DNA of 64,000 nucleotides from Candidatus Bathyarchaeota archaeon (GTDB lineage Archaea; Thermoproteota; Bathyarchaeia; Bathyarchaeales; Bathycorpusculaceae), in NCBI GenBank assembly GCA_022865885.1, contig JALHSQ010000086.1, positions 21,315-85,314 on the forward strand. Direction: 5' to 3'. This document shows, piece by piece, positions 8,879-17,555 of the stretch (the first letter of the stretch is position 1; every line of letters begins with the position of its first letter). The notes beneath the pieces were generated by a model, which was given only the letters and a program-made list of their open reading frames with translations, was not told where the DNA came from and made no database searches. Made by a program: the position numbers and the translations under genes.

Positions 8879-10335
8879 AACTGTATAGAAAGGAAGGCAA
8901 CATTTTGCAGATCTTGAGTTCTCCAAACGAAAACATAGAAAAGGGAGATTATTTGCTGGTTGAGGATTCCGACGCTAACAAAGCATTGATTGCACAGGTA
9001 ATTGACGTTCAATTTGCCAGCGTTCCAGGTGTTCTTGAAGAATTACTACGCAGTCTTCCTGACGATGGCGAACTCGTTCAAGGAGAAGACTTTGACCCGC
9101 TAGAAATTGCCCCTCACGTAACGTACATTCAGGACGCTAGCCTGCTGATGTGCAGAATTCGAGCTACAGTAGAAAATGGGAATTTGAGCCCCAGCAGTTC
9201 ATGGCTTCCCTCACGTTCCCAATCATCGATCAAGAAACTTCCAATTCCGAAGCTGCTGGAGCTTGCACACGTGAACGGGAGGCTCCCTATAATCTTGGGC
9301 GAAACCAAAGACTCTTCACCTTTGGCGATTGATGCAACACATTTGGATGGAAGACTTAACATAATAACTGGAAAGAAGGAGACAGGCAAATCCCATCTTT
9401 CTAAGCTTCTGATGACAAGCCTAGTGGGGTATAAAGCCACAGTCGTTGTTTTTGATTTAAATGGCGAATACTTAAGCTTGGGAATGACTAGTGATGGAAA
9501 AAGAAACGCGAATTACGATAAGATTCATGTTTTAACACCATCCCAGAACTTCCAAGTGGCTTTGAAACAGTTGAATCTGCATGTCTTGCTCGGCATTCTC
9601 ATCCATGCACTCCATTTGCCTGGAACATCCGCTCGGGAATTCAGACGCATATGGCAGTCTCTGAGAGAAAAAAACATGCTCAGCTTGCACGAGTTAGGCG
9701 AAGCTATCCGTAACTGGAACTGCAACCAGCATGTTCGCGACGCTCTGTTTGCGCGATACCATTCCCTCCTCAATTCCGGCTTTTTCACTGACAATGTCGC
9801 TGAAGCTGCAGCTTTGGAAGATTCCATGCTCAAGGCCAAAGAGGAAGGCGGCGCATTGATTGTAAACCTTCGAAGCACTTCAGCTATCGACAGGCAAATA
9901 GTCGTTGAATATGTGCTTGGAAAACTAGTGGAATCCTTGACAAGCATGAAGCTGAAAGCAGTCTTTCTATTCGCTGAAGAAGCACACCTTTACTTGCGTG
10001 AAACTTACTGGGACGATATTGTGACACGTATGAGACATTTCGGAATTTTCACTACATTCATAACGAATCAGCCGGATACGATTCGAGAAAACATCTATCG
10101 CCAAGCAGATAATATCTTTCTTTTCAACTTCACGAATGAACATGATCTAGACGTTGTGTCACGCGCAGCACGAGTCGACGCGGAAACAGTAAGATCAATT
10201 GCCAGAGACTTACCTCCTCAGCATTGTCTTGCCCTAGGCAAAGTGGTGAAAGACTTTCCAATGGTAGTCAAAACAAAAACTATAGATGTTAAGACAATGG
10301 GGGAAACAAGACTGTTTTTCAAGGATCTTGCATGA
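8875..10335 (+). CDS. herA: HerA-type DNA-pumping ATPase
   Basis: HerA forms a hexameric translocase that partners NurA. The 486-residue protein starts (TTG 8875, overlapping the nurA stop) with a small beta-barrel HAS-like domain. Walker A ITGKKETGKSHLSKLL lies near 163-178, the Walker B-like VFLFAEEAHLYL near 365-376, and a sensor and arginine-finger region around TTFITNQPDTIRENIYRQ. Length fits the family (about 480-550). The coupled gene order nurA-herA supports a functional complex. A HerA of an antiphage system is an alternative reading, but the partner is NurA rather than a SIR2 or DUF4297 protein, which favours repair. Confidence 0.9.
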   Translation: MKLYRKEGNILQILSSPNENIEKGDYLLVEDSDANKALIAQVIDVQFASVPGVLEELLRSLPDDGELVQGEDFDPLEIAPHVTYIQDASLLMCRIRATVENGNLSPSSSWLPSRSQSSIKKLPIPKLLELAHVNGRLPIILGETKDSSPLAIDATHLDGRLNIITGKKETGKSHLSKLLMTSLVGYKATVVVFDLNGEYLSLGMTSDGKRNANYDKIHVLTPSQNFQVALKQLNLHVLLGILIHALHLPGTSAREFRRIWQSLREKNMLSLHELGEAIRNWNCNQHVRDALFARYHSLLNSGFFTDNVAEAAALEDSMLKAKEEGGALIVNLRSTSAIDRQIVVEYVLGKLVESLTSMKLKAVFLFAEEAHLYLRETYWDDIVTRMRHFGIFTTFITNQPDTIRENIYRQADNIFLFNFTNEHDLDVVSRAARVDAETVRSIARDLPPQHCLALGKVVKDFPMVVKTKTIDVKTMGETRLFFKDLA

Positions 10336-10407
10336 AATACGCTGTGGAAACTTGCTCAATAGCGCAAAAAGAAAGATCAGCATAAGGAAACAGCGTTTGT
10401 CTAAATC

Positions 10408-10869
10408 TCAAATGCTTTCTTTTCCAAGCTCTTTCAGCTTTTCTCTGTTTCCTTGGAAGAAAGCCCTGAAGGTCTTTGTCAAATCGTATGTTTCCACGAG
10501 GTCCAAGGCGACCCATCTTAACTCTTCTGCATCACTTACCGCATTTGCCGAACCGCCTCGGACTCTCACATAATAATCCAAGATCACAAAATGATACCTG
10601 ATTCTTCCACTTTCGTCTCGATCTATGTTGTCCACAACGTCAATATGTTCTGGCTGCTCGACTTCGAGACCAGTCTCCTCCTTGACTTCCCTCAAGACCG
10701 TTTGCTCCAAGCTTTCCCCAAGTTCTACTAATCCACCTGGAATACTCCACTTGCCTCGTCCCGGGTCATTTTTCCTTTTCTCAAGCAGTAATCTGCCATC
10801 TTTGATTATTACTGCGCCTACCCCGACGAGCGGCTGGTCTGGATACAGTCTCTTCAATGGAAACACCAT
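10408..10869 (-). CDS. Nudix hydrolase
   Basis: A 153-residue pyrophosphohydrolase of nucleoside diphosphate derivatives. The Nudix box fits exactly: GGLVELGESLEQTVLREVK followed by EETGLEV, giving G-x5-E-x7-REVxEExGL. The N-terminus PLVGVGAVIIKDGRLLLEKR is the usual first strands, and WSIPGGL precedes the box. The substrate cannot be told; ADP-ribose or oxidised nucleotides are common. It is convergent with herA and lies 15 bp downstream of the permease gene on the same strand. Confidence 0.93.
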   Translation of the reverse strand: MVFPLKRLYPDQPLVGVGAVIIKDGRLLLEKRKNDPGRGKWSIPGGLVELGESLEQTVLREVKEETGLEVEQPEHIDVVDNIDRDESGRIRYHFVILDYYVRVRGGSANAVSDAEELRWVALDLVETYDLTKTFRAFFQGNREKLKELGKESI

Positions 10870-10884
10870 GAGAATGATGGTACA

Positions 10885-12132
10885 TCATTCGTACCTTAGG
10901 GCGTCTACGGGTTTAAGCTTTGAAGCTCGCCAAGCTGGGTAAATTGCAAAGATTGCACTGATTCCTATGCCGAAGGTCAAGGCTAGTATGGTCACTGTTG
11001 GAGTTAAGACAGGAGTTATCGTCATCCCACCGGTTCCTGCTCCTTGATTTCCAAAGAATCCGCCGCCACCGCCGCCTCTGAAGACTACCGCAACCACGTT
11101 TGCTAAAATCCAACCTGAAGCCACGCCGATCAGTGCGCCCATCAAGCCAATTATCACCGATTCACAAAGGAAAATCAGAAGCACCGTTCGGCTTTTCATG
11201 CCCAACGCTTTAAGTATACCTATCTCTCTGGTTCGCTCCATCAAAGATACGATCATGATATTCATTATGCCTATCCCTGCCACTAGAAGCGAGATAGCAG
11301 CAATTCCAGCCAAGAATAGTTCTATAATTGAGAAAACACTTGAAAGAATGCTAAGCACCGCAGTTGAAGATACTACCGATACTTCCCCGTTGAAAGCACT
11401 CGTTATGGCCTTGGAAGTGCCGTCGATCGTTGCTTTGTCATCGCTCTTCAATTTCACAATTATCGTATCACATTCATCGGTTCCAAAGAAGCTTTGTGCT
11501 TGAGAAATTGGAATGTAGACACTAGAGTCCGAAGGTCCGCCGATGCCGAAGCCTCCGACCTCTTTGAGGACAGACGCAACAGTGCCAGCATAAGTCTCAT
11601 TCTTGGGCGGGCGTGCAGTTGCGTTAGGCCAGATGACTTCAACGGCGTCATTTGCACTACAGAGTATTGTCCCATTCTTCCAAGGATCACTTACTCGTTT
11701 TCCAACCACAACAGTGTCAGCTCCAGGGTTTGAAGGAATCTGAACACTGTCACCGACGAAGGTACTGCTGTAAATGCTTGCATACTCAGCGAAATCCACA
11801 CCCACTATGGAAGTGACCCGCTCTCTGTCACCAAATCTAACATAACCTACCTTTTGGATTACAGCCGTCGACATCGTGACATTCTCTATTCCGTTAATTA
11901 TCTGCGTGTCATTGATCAGCAATATCCCTGAACCGCCTGTGCTAACTCCGCCATTTGCGCCAGCGCCGAAACCCCTCCCAGCGGTAACAATCAGCGTGTC
12001 GGTGGCAAATCCTCTTTGAAGCTGTCCAGTTATAGTGTTTTGCAGACCCTGAGTAATTGAAAGCAAGGCAACGATTGCTGCAATGCCGATAACTACCCCC
12101 AAGGTGGTTAAACCTGCACGAAGCTTCCTCAA
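10885..12132 (-). CDS. MacB/FtsX-type ABC transporter permease
   Basis: A 415-residue membrane protein with one N-terminal helix, a large outer MacB-like periplasmic domain (about 30-265) and three C-terminal helices with the FtsX domain (SLMERTREIGILKALGMKSR). It ends with the usual PAWRASKLKPVDALRYE. The only in-frame start is TTG 12132. Codons just upstream would read LLHQAIR, which looks like the family's usual N-terminal extension, so the natural N-terminus may have been shortened. No ABC ATPase gene accompanies it. The outer domain includes glycine-rich segments. Function is likely export or lipoprotein-type mechanotransmission; substrate unknown. Confidence 0.88.
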   Translation of the reverse strand: MRKLRAGLTTLGVVIGIAAIVALLSITQGLQNTITGQLQRGFATDTLIVTAGRGFGAGANGGVSTGGSGILLINDTQIINGIENVTMSTAVIQKVGYVRFGDRERVTSIVGVDFAEYASIYSSTFVGDSVQIPSNPGADTVVVGKRVSDPWKNGTILCSANDAVEVIWPNATARPPKNETYAGTVASVLKEVGGFGIGGPSDSSVYIPISQAQSFFGTDECDTIIVKLKSDDKATIDGTSKAITSAFNGEVSVVSSTAVLSILSSVFSIIELFLAGIAAISLLVAGIGIMNIMIVSLMERTREIGILKALGMKSRTVLLIFLCESVIIGLMGALIGVASGWILANVVAVVFRGGGGGGFFGNQGAGTGGMTITPVLTPTVTILALTFGIGISAIFAIYPAWRASKLKPVDALRYE

Positions 12133-12166
12133 TCTTATAGCCTGATGAAGAAGTCAGGAAGTAATC

Positions 12167-12841
12167 TTACTCAATAGTCGTTCCTATGTTTTCTCCGTTG
12201 ATGGCCAGTAGCACGTTTTCAGGCTTGTTTCCGTTGACGACAATGACCTTGGCTCCTGCCTTCATGAGGAGTTTCACTGCTTTGGGGTCGAGAATCTGGT
12301 GCATTCCGGCCTTATGCTTGTCTTCAGCAAGTGCCTGTGATAGTTCGCTGAAACGCATATGGTCCAGTTTGATGGCGTCTGAATGTTTTTTGGGGTCTTT
12401 GCTGTAAACTCCTTCTTGGTCGGTGGCCTTCACGTACAGGTCAGCCTCTATGTTTTCAGCGACTAAGGCGGCGACGTTGTCGGTTGTCATACCAGATTTC
12501 AGTCCGCCCATAACCATGATCTTTCCTTCGTGGACGCATCTCGCTGCATCTTCGATTGTTAATGGGACAATTCCACATCCGAGTTCGCGGAGCTGCTTGA
12601 GGAATAGTTGAGCGAAAAGTCTTGAAACCGATATTGCTAGGTCATCCTGAGCTTCCTCTGTTAATCCGAGCTTCTTTCCAACTTGAATCAACTCCCTAGC
12701 CAGTGTGCCACCGCCCACGACAGTAGCCACAACGTGTCCTTGCGTCTTCAGATTCCTTAACAGATCAACATATTTCTTGATCAGTTCAGGGTTGGCTGGG
12801 GAAGCAACAATCGAGCCGCCGATTCTGAGTACGATACGCAT
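12167..12841 (-). CDS. pyrH: Uridylate kinase (archaeal PyrH type)
   Basis: Phosphorylates UMP to UDP in pyrimidine synthesis. The start MRIVLRIGGSIVASP at 12841 matches archaeal PyrH; longer forms to 12934 add 31 residues without homology. Amino acid kinase motifs are visible: VVGGGTLARELI near 52-63, MVMGGLKSGMTTDNVAA near 123-139, KATDQEGVYSKDP near 153-165, and a C-terminal VVNGNKPENV. At about 225 residues it has the normal archaeal length. The permease gene at 10885-12132 starts 34 bp downstream. Confidence 0.93.
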   Translation of the reverse strand: MRIVLRIGGSIVASPANPELIKKYVDLLRNLKTQGHVVATVVGGGTLARELIQVGKKLGLTEEAQDDLAISVSRLFAQLFLKQLRELGCGIVPLTIEDAARCVHEGKIMVMGGLKSGMTTDNVAALVAENIEADLYVKATDQEGVYSKDPKKHSDAIKLDHMRFSELSQALAEDKHKAGMHQILDPKAVKLLMKAGAKVIVVNGNKPENVLLAINGENIGTTIE

Positions 12842-12969
12842 TGGTTCTGCAGCCTCTGAAAGCACATTATGCAAGCTTTCGCCGTTAAAACCTTTTTGAG
12901 AGTCATCATGGCGGAAGAAGTGCCGCGTCACCATGCGTCTGGAAAAAAGCTACGTGTGAAATTCTTGAG

Positions 12970-13343
12970 ACTAAACGTGAAACATGGAGGATGTTTCATC
13001 CACGCAAGGGAGAAACCCGCGGCATTGTTACAGGCGAAGCATTAGGGGAGCAAGTAAGCTAAACGCCCGCCGATTCGAAAGTCTCGAATGAGGCTACAGG
13101 AAAGCATCCGATACATCGCTCTCTCCTCGGCTTTGATAAGACAGAAACATTGGTGCGAAAGATTGGAACATATGACGTCTCGCTTCGAAAAACTAACGGA
13201 GGCTGCAGTGCAGCACCAGATTAACTGGCAGCTAAAGCGAAGCTAAAGCGAAGCTAGAACTCGCAAAGAAGGCTGAAGCTGAGATTGGCGTAGAAGGAAT
13301 GGTTGAGGAGTCAGTAAGGTCAACCAAGATCATCTCGGTCTAG
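12970..13343 (+). pseudogene. thiI: thiI relic (tRNA 4-thiouridine synthetase), decayed
   Basis: Conceptual translation in shifting frames gives blocks characteristic of ThiI. They are GIVTGEALGEQVS (about 13020-13058), LLGFDKTETLVRKIGTYDVS (about 13115-13175), NGGCSAAPD (about 13195-13222), and a C-terminal KLELAKKAEAEIG...VEESVRS ending at the TAG 13341-13343. Internal stops and frameshifts break it. One is a stop after CSAAPD, and an 11-bp tandem duplication of GCTAAAGCGAA lies at about 13231-13252. The 5' half of the gene is missing. An 8-bp inverted repeat (12978-12985 and 12991-12998) sits at its left end. It is not expressed as a working enzyme; it could supply the promoter of rio2. 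Confidence 0.75.
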
Positions 13344-13363
13344 CCTATGCTGAAACTTATTTA

Positions 13364-14290
13364 GTGAAAGCGTCCACTTTGAATGTTATGTCTTCAGCTG
13401 ATGTTGCGGTGCGAGTGTTTCGGACGTTGGAAAGTGAAGGTCTCCGAGTGCTGCAAGTCATTGAGGCTGCTATGAGTCAGCACGAGTTTGTTTCAAGGGA
13501 GCAAGTTGCGAAATTCTCTAAACTTGACCTTGCGAGAGATACAGATTTCAGGTTGAACCAACTGAGCCAGCTAGGTCTCATATATCGAGTGAGAGGTGCC
13601 TATGTCGGTTACACGTTGAATTATGCTGGCTACGATTGCTTGGCATTAAATGCTCTTGTCAAAGCTGGCGTGCTTGAAGCTTTTGGCAAATCATTAGGGG
13701 TAGGTAAAGAGGCGGATGTGTTTGATGCGTTGAGTCCTGGCGGTGAGCGAGTAGCTGTGAAGTTTCAGAGGCTAGGCAGAATAAGCTTTCGTCAAACACA
13801 AAGAAAAAGAGGGTACACGAAAGAGCATGCGAGCTGGATTTTCCAGTCGAGACTCGCAGCAGAAAAGGAGTATCAAGCCTTGGAACTGGTTTATCCGCTT
13901 GGGGTAGCAGTCCCCAAGCCAATAAGCCAAAACCGCCACGTCATAGTCATGGGAATGATTGAAGGAGCCGAATTGGCAGAATCGAAAAAGATACTTAGGC
14001 CAGAGCGAGTCTTGAAGGAGATATTGCTCAATGTGAGAAGAGCTTACTTGAAGGCTGGCGTTGTCCATGCGGACCTCAGCGAATACAATGTAATTCTGAA
14101 GCCTGACAAACATATCCTCATTATCGACTGGCCACAGTATGTTAAGAAGGAACATCAAAACGCTGAACTGTTTCTAACACGTGACGTGAAGAATGTTGTG
14201 CGTTATTTCAGCCGCAAACATATGCTAAACATCAAAGCCGATGAAGCCTTGGAATATGTGATTGGGAAGCGCAGAATAGCGTTCTCTTAG
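13364..14290 (+). CDS. rio2: Rio2-type serine/threonine protein kinase
   Basis: An atypical kinase for late small-subunit ribosome maturation. N-terminal winged helix (about 10-95). The kinase part begins LGVGKEADVFDALSP (glycine loop), with the lysine in VAVKFQRLGRISFRQ typical of Rio2. The catalytic loop reads HADLSEYNVI and the metal-binding motif IIDWPQYV. Length 308 is normal for archaeal Rio2. The start is GTG 13364; ATG 13388 is a possible alternative. Its 3' end overlaps the convergent Sm gene by 4 bp. The promoter must lie inside the thiI relic. Confidence 0.93.
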   Translation: MKASTLNVMSSADVAVRVFRTLESEGLRVLQVIEAAMSQHEFVSREQVAKFSKLDLARDTDFRLNQLSQLGLIYRVRGAYVGYTLNYAGYDCLALNALVKAGVLEAFGKSLGVGKEADVFDALSPGGERVAVKFQRLGRISFRQTQRKRGYTKEHASWIFQSRLAAEKEYQALELVYPLGVAVPKPISQNRHVIVMGMIEGAELAESKKILRPERVLKEILLNVRRAYLKAGVVHADLSEYNVILKPDKHILIIDWPQYVKKEHQNAELFLTRDVKNVVRYFSRKHMLNIKADEALEYVIGKRRIAFS

Positions 14291-14520
14291 GCAGATCCCA
14301 ACATTATGTAGAGAATGTTGTTTCCGCGTAACAGCACATTGCCATAGTTAGTCAATAGTTGCTCTTCTCTGCATTCAGTTGCTCCTTCCAATAGTATGTT
14401 CATGTGTCCGTCGCACTTGATCATCTTGCCCTTGTATTCGCAACCGTTTTTCAACATAACTGAGATTCCAGCGTTCAATTGCTTGATAAGGACGTTCAGC
14501 GGTTTTTTGCTAGGTTCCAT
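14287..14520 (-). CDS. Sm-like archaeal RNA-binding protein
   Basis: A 77-residue LSm protein that forms a ring binding U-rich RNA. Sm1 motif residues are visible in GISVMLKNGCEYKGKMIKCD and NILLEGATE, and the Sm2 motif in GNVLLRGNNILYIML. The ATG at 14520 is preferred over the longer frame to 14616. It gives the standard archaeal length, has AGGTG about 8 bases upstream, and a TATA box at 14568-14577 places the transcript start near 14545. It overlaps rio2 by 4 bp at the 3' end. The often adjacent L37e gene is absent. Confidence 0.93.
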   Translation of the reverse strand: MEPSKKPLNVLIKQLNAGISVMLKNGCEYKGKMIKCDGHMNILLEGATECREEQLLTNYGNVLLRGNNILYIMLGSA

Positions 14521-14567
14521 GCAAGCACCTTGATTTTCATCAATACTCATTATCCACAACGCCGCTG

Positions 14568-14577
14568 CATATAAAAG
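14568..14577 (-). promoter_or_regulatory. TATA box of the Sm-like gene
   Basis: CTTTTATATG on the minus strand, about 48 bases before the ATG at 14520. The expected transcript start near 14545 excludes the longer start codons and leaves a leader of about 25 bases with a ribosome-binding site. Confidence 0.6.
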
Positions 14578-14711
14578 CTTTTTCAATCGTTTCTGGCGTT
14601 TTCGGGGTTGTAGCAATCGGAAGGTCTAGAAGCTAGGAAGCTTTAGCATCACGGTCGTCCGTTGGATAAGGCATATTAACGTGGAAGGTATGTTAGAGAC
14701 TACAAAATAAG

Positions 14712-16391
14712 GTGACAAACGGGAAAAAGCATTCGATCAACTCCACTCTACCACCGCCTCCACCGCCAACAACCCCTAAGACGGGTAGCAAAATGAAGGT
14801 AGGCATCATAGTCACAGCTTTGATTGCGATAATCCTAGTTGCCGTCGTTGCATTGTTTTTCTTCAACGTTATTCCCTGGCCCTTCAAATCTAATGTGAGC
14901 GGAGGACCAGTCAACTACGGAGTTCTGATTGGCAAGATAACTGACATCTTTGGATTTCCCCTCTCAAACGTTACTGTAAGCGTAGGTGGCCAGACAGGCA
15001 AGTCTAATGATCAAGGATGGTATAGCGTCGCAAACGTGACGCCTGGAAACAAGCAGTTGGTCACATTCACTATGAATGGTTCCGCTACGACCTATCAGAC
15101 GACGGACATTCAGCTAGGTAATAGCAGCTTTGTGGAAGCCACGATGAGCCCAGTTGACAAGACCAGCTCTTTTGACGCTTCTACCGGAGCTACAATCATG
15201 ACAACAGACGGCGGATCCGTAGAAGTCGGAAATAGTTCCCTCGTTACTTCACAGGGCACTCCTTACACAGGAACAGCCACAATTTTCATAACAACATTCG
15301 ACCCAAGCGACGAGAATGAAGCAAGCGCTTTCCCAGGAGAATACCTTGGAATCTCAGCTCAAGACCAAACCACAGGTCCCATTAAATCCTACGGATTCAT
15401 GGACATCTACATCACGACTCAAGACGGCGAAAAACTCAATCTCGACACAGGCAAAAACGCCACTATCAAGATCCCAGTTCCAGCGATCATGCAGACTGAG
15501 GCAGCCGCTCTTCCATCGGGCAGATGCCCTCTCTGGTACTTCGACACGACCATAGGCACATGGCGAGAGGAAGGATACGGAATCTATGATAATTCAATAG
15601 GATGCTTCGTCGGCAATGTTACGCATTTCTCAACTTGGAACTATGACATTCGCTATCCAGCAGGCTACGTAAGTGGCCGCGTTGTTGATTCAAATGGTAA
15701 CCCTGTTCAGGGAGCCCAAGTGAAATGCTGGGGCACCGGCTGGTACATGCAGAGATGGGCGTCAGGAGAAACCATGACAGGCGCAAACGGCAACTTCACA
15801 CGAATTCCAGTTGAGGTTGGAGTAATCTTCAAATATCAAGCTTCGAAAAACGGCCACAAGAGTGCGGTTTTGCAGATTCCACATGCGTTAGCACAGAACG
15901 AAGCGTATGATGTTGGCGACATAGTGTTGGATGCCCCAATAGTGCAGATTACTTTGATATGGGGAGAAAACCCACGCGACTTGGACAGCCACCTCACTGC
16001 GAGACTTGCTGGAAACACTACTTTCCACGTCTATTACAGCGCCGAAGGCTCTTTAGGAGCGGATCCATACGCCAACTTGGACACAGACGACACTAACGGC
16101 TTCGGTCCAGAGGTTACGTCAATATCAAGGCTTCGCGAAGGAACCTATCGCTTTTCAGTTAGGCATTTTGCAGGTGATAGAAACATATCGACTTCCGGCG
16201 TAGAAGTCAACGCGGTGATTCCGAACGTGGGAATCTACCGGTTCACTGCACCTTCAGGGCAAACGGCAGACACCGACATCTGGAGAATCTTTGACATGAC
16301 AGTTGACTCAAATGGCAGAGTCACCGGAGTCAATACGGTAAATGATTACGTTCAAGGCGGAGACCAGAGCGATCTATTGTTCCCACCGTAG
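14712..16391 (+). CDS. Membrane-anchored surface protein with carboxypeptidase-regulatory-like domains
   Basis: A 559-residue protein, GTG start. A short cytoplasmic, proline-rich tail (six consecutive prolines at about 14-19) precedes one membrane helix (about 28-52), so most of the protein is outside. Two carboxypeptidase-regulatory-like beta-sandwiches follow: GKITDIFGFPLSNVTVSVGG near 76-95 and SGRVVDSNGNPVQGAQVKCW near 321-340. The C-terminal domain has IWGENPRDLDSHLTA, like the 'W....DlDsHl' of YfaP/DUF2135-type domains, and DTDDTNGFGPE. Many N-glycosylation sites suggest cell-surface display. No catalytic motif was found; an adhesion or structural role is a guess. Confidence 0.85.
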   Translation: MTNGKKHSINSTLPPPPPPTTPKTGSKMKVGIIVTALIAIILVAVVALFFFNVIPWPFKSNVSGGPVNYGVLIGKITDIFGFPLSNVTVSVGGQTGKSNDQGWYSVANVTPGNKQLVTFTMNGSATTYQTTDIQLGNSSFVEATMSPVDKTSSFDASTGATIMTTDGGSVEVGNSSLVTSQGTPYTGTATIFITTFDPSDENEASAFPGEYLGISAQDQTTGPIKSYGFMDIYITTQDGEKLNLDTGKNATIKIPVPAIMQTEAAALPSGRCPLWYFDTTIGTWREEGYGIYDNSIGCFVGNVTHFSTWNYDIRYPAGYVSGRVVDSNGNPVQGAQVKCWGTGWYMQRWASGETMTGANGNFTRIPVEVGVIFKYQASKNGHKSAVLQIPHALAQNEAYDVGDIVLDAPIVQITLIWGENPRDLDSHLTARLAGNTTFHVYYSAEGSLGADPYANLDTDDTNGFGPEVTSISRLREGTYRFSVRHFAGDRNISTSGVEVNAVIPNVGIYRFTAPSGQTADTDIWRIFDMTVDSNGRVTGVNTVNDYVQGGDQSDLLFPP

Positions 16392-16546
16392 GTCCACTCA
16401 AAGAAGAAACTGCCAAAATAGCGAAGCTGGACAAATGCCCCGTAACCAAAAACAAGAGCAATTACCTCTATTTTTTCTCTTTATTGACCATGTTGGCAAA
16501 AGCAGCCAATAGGCTCAGATGTGAGAGAATCGCAGTGGCGACTTTC

Positions 16547-16783
16547 TCAACGTAGTTTCTTAAGGATTGACAAGATTGCAACTATCAGGAAGGCTAGACC
16601 CGTCCACCAAGTGTTTCCAGTGAAGAACCAAACGACGAGGGCAGCTGCGATAGCAGGAACGAATGCTATGAGCAGACGCACGACAAGGATTATCACCAAA
16701 CCGAGTATGATTAGGCCTATGAAAGCCATAAGATCATAGCTAAGCCAGCTCAACAGAAACCCCAGTTCAGCGTATGCATCCAA
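16547..16783 (-). CDS. Small membrane protein
   Basis: 78 residues with three hydrophobic stretches (about 14-32, 33-52 and 56-72) and a basic C-terminus (LKKLR). The start is a TTG at 16783. It is divergent from the AIM24 gene with 76 bp between, and convergent with the surface protein. No family recognised. The sustained hydrophobic periodicity and its separation from other genes support a real gene. Confidence 0.6.
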   Translation of the reverse strand: MDAYAELGFLLSWLSYDLMAFIGLIILGLVIILVVRLLIAFVPAIAAALVVWFFTGNTWWTGLAFLIVAILSILKKLR

Positions 16784-16859
16784 TGACTATTAATCTGTTT
16801 GCATATGGCAAACGATAATAACTGTCTCTCATGATTTAGAGGCAGAGGAGCAACGAAAA

Positions 16860-17555
16860 ATGAAGTACGAAATAAAATACAAACCATCCTACTCGATGCT
16901 TGTCGTCAACTTGGAACGTGGCGAAACGATTACAGGCGAAGCTGGAGCCATGACTTACATGGACCCGACGATTGAGCCTCACACTAGAAAGCGAGAAAAA
17001 AGCATTCTAGGCAGCTTGGGACTTTCGATATTAGGCGGCCAATCGTTCTGGGTGAATGACTACGTAGCAGCAAACGGTCCAGGACAGGTTGCGCTCGTTT
17101 CTGCACCAATAGGAGACATGGAGACGCTTGAGGTGAAGCCAAATCAAGGGTACATAATCCAGAAATCAGCTTACGTGGCATCAACCCAAAACGTGGACCT
17201 TGACGTCAAATGGGAAGGTTTCACTAAGGGACTGTTTGGCCAAGGATTGTTCATGATAAGAGCCACGGGAGATGGAATCTTGTTCATCAACACGTTTGGA
17301 GCCGTGGACAAACACACGCTGGCGCCAGGACAAACGCTGATCGTTGACAACTTTCACCTTGTAGCCTTCAGCAGTACATGCAGCTATAAGGTTACAAAGT
17401 TTGGTGGTCTCAAGGAGACTTTCTTGGGCGGCGAAGGGTTTGTGACTCAGATTACAGGGCCTGGTGACATCTACATACAGACAAAGAACATTAAGGAATT
17501 TGTTGAGTGGCTCTGGGTACTGCTTGGGCCGAAAGTGAAATCGAATGCACGGTAG
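16860..17555 (+). CDS. AIM24 family protein (TIGR00266)
   Basis: A 231-residue double-stranded-beta-helix-like protein. Family features are visible: MLVVNLERGETITGEAGAM near the start, GGQSFWVNDYVA, LVSAPIGDMETLEV, and QGLFMIRATGDGILFINTFG in the middle. It ends with GEGFVTQITGPGDIYIQTKN. The family occurs widely in archaea and bacteria; its biochemical role is not known. A TATA-like AACGATAATAA lies about 50 bases upstream. It stands alone with its own promoter. Confidence 0.92.
   Translation: MKYEIKYKPSYSMLVVNLERGETITGEAGAMTYMDPTIEPHTRKREKSILGSLGLSILGGQSFWVNDYVAANGPGQVALVSAPIGDMETLEVKPNQGYIIQKSAYVASTQNVDLDVKWEGFTKGLFGQGLFMIRATGDGILFINTFGAVDKHTLAPGQTLIVDNFHLVAFSSTCSYKVTKFGGLKETFLGGEGFVTQITGPGDIYIQTKNIKEFVEWLWVLLGPKVKSNAR

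Noticed and set aside
12978..12998. 8-bp inverted repeat as an operator of rio2
   Set aside because: It lies about 370 bp before rio2 at the edge of the thiI relic, with no TATA box nearby; no role can be supported.
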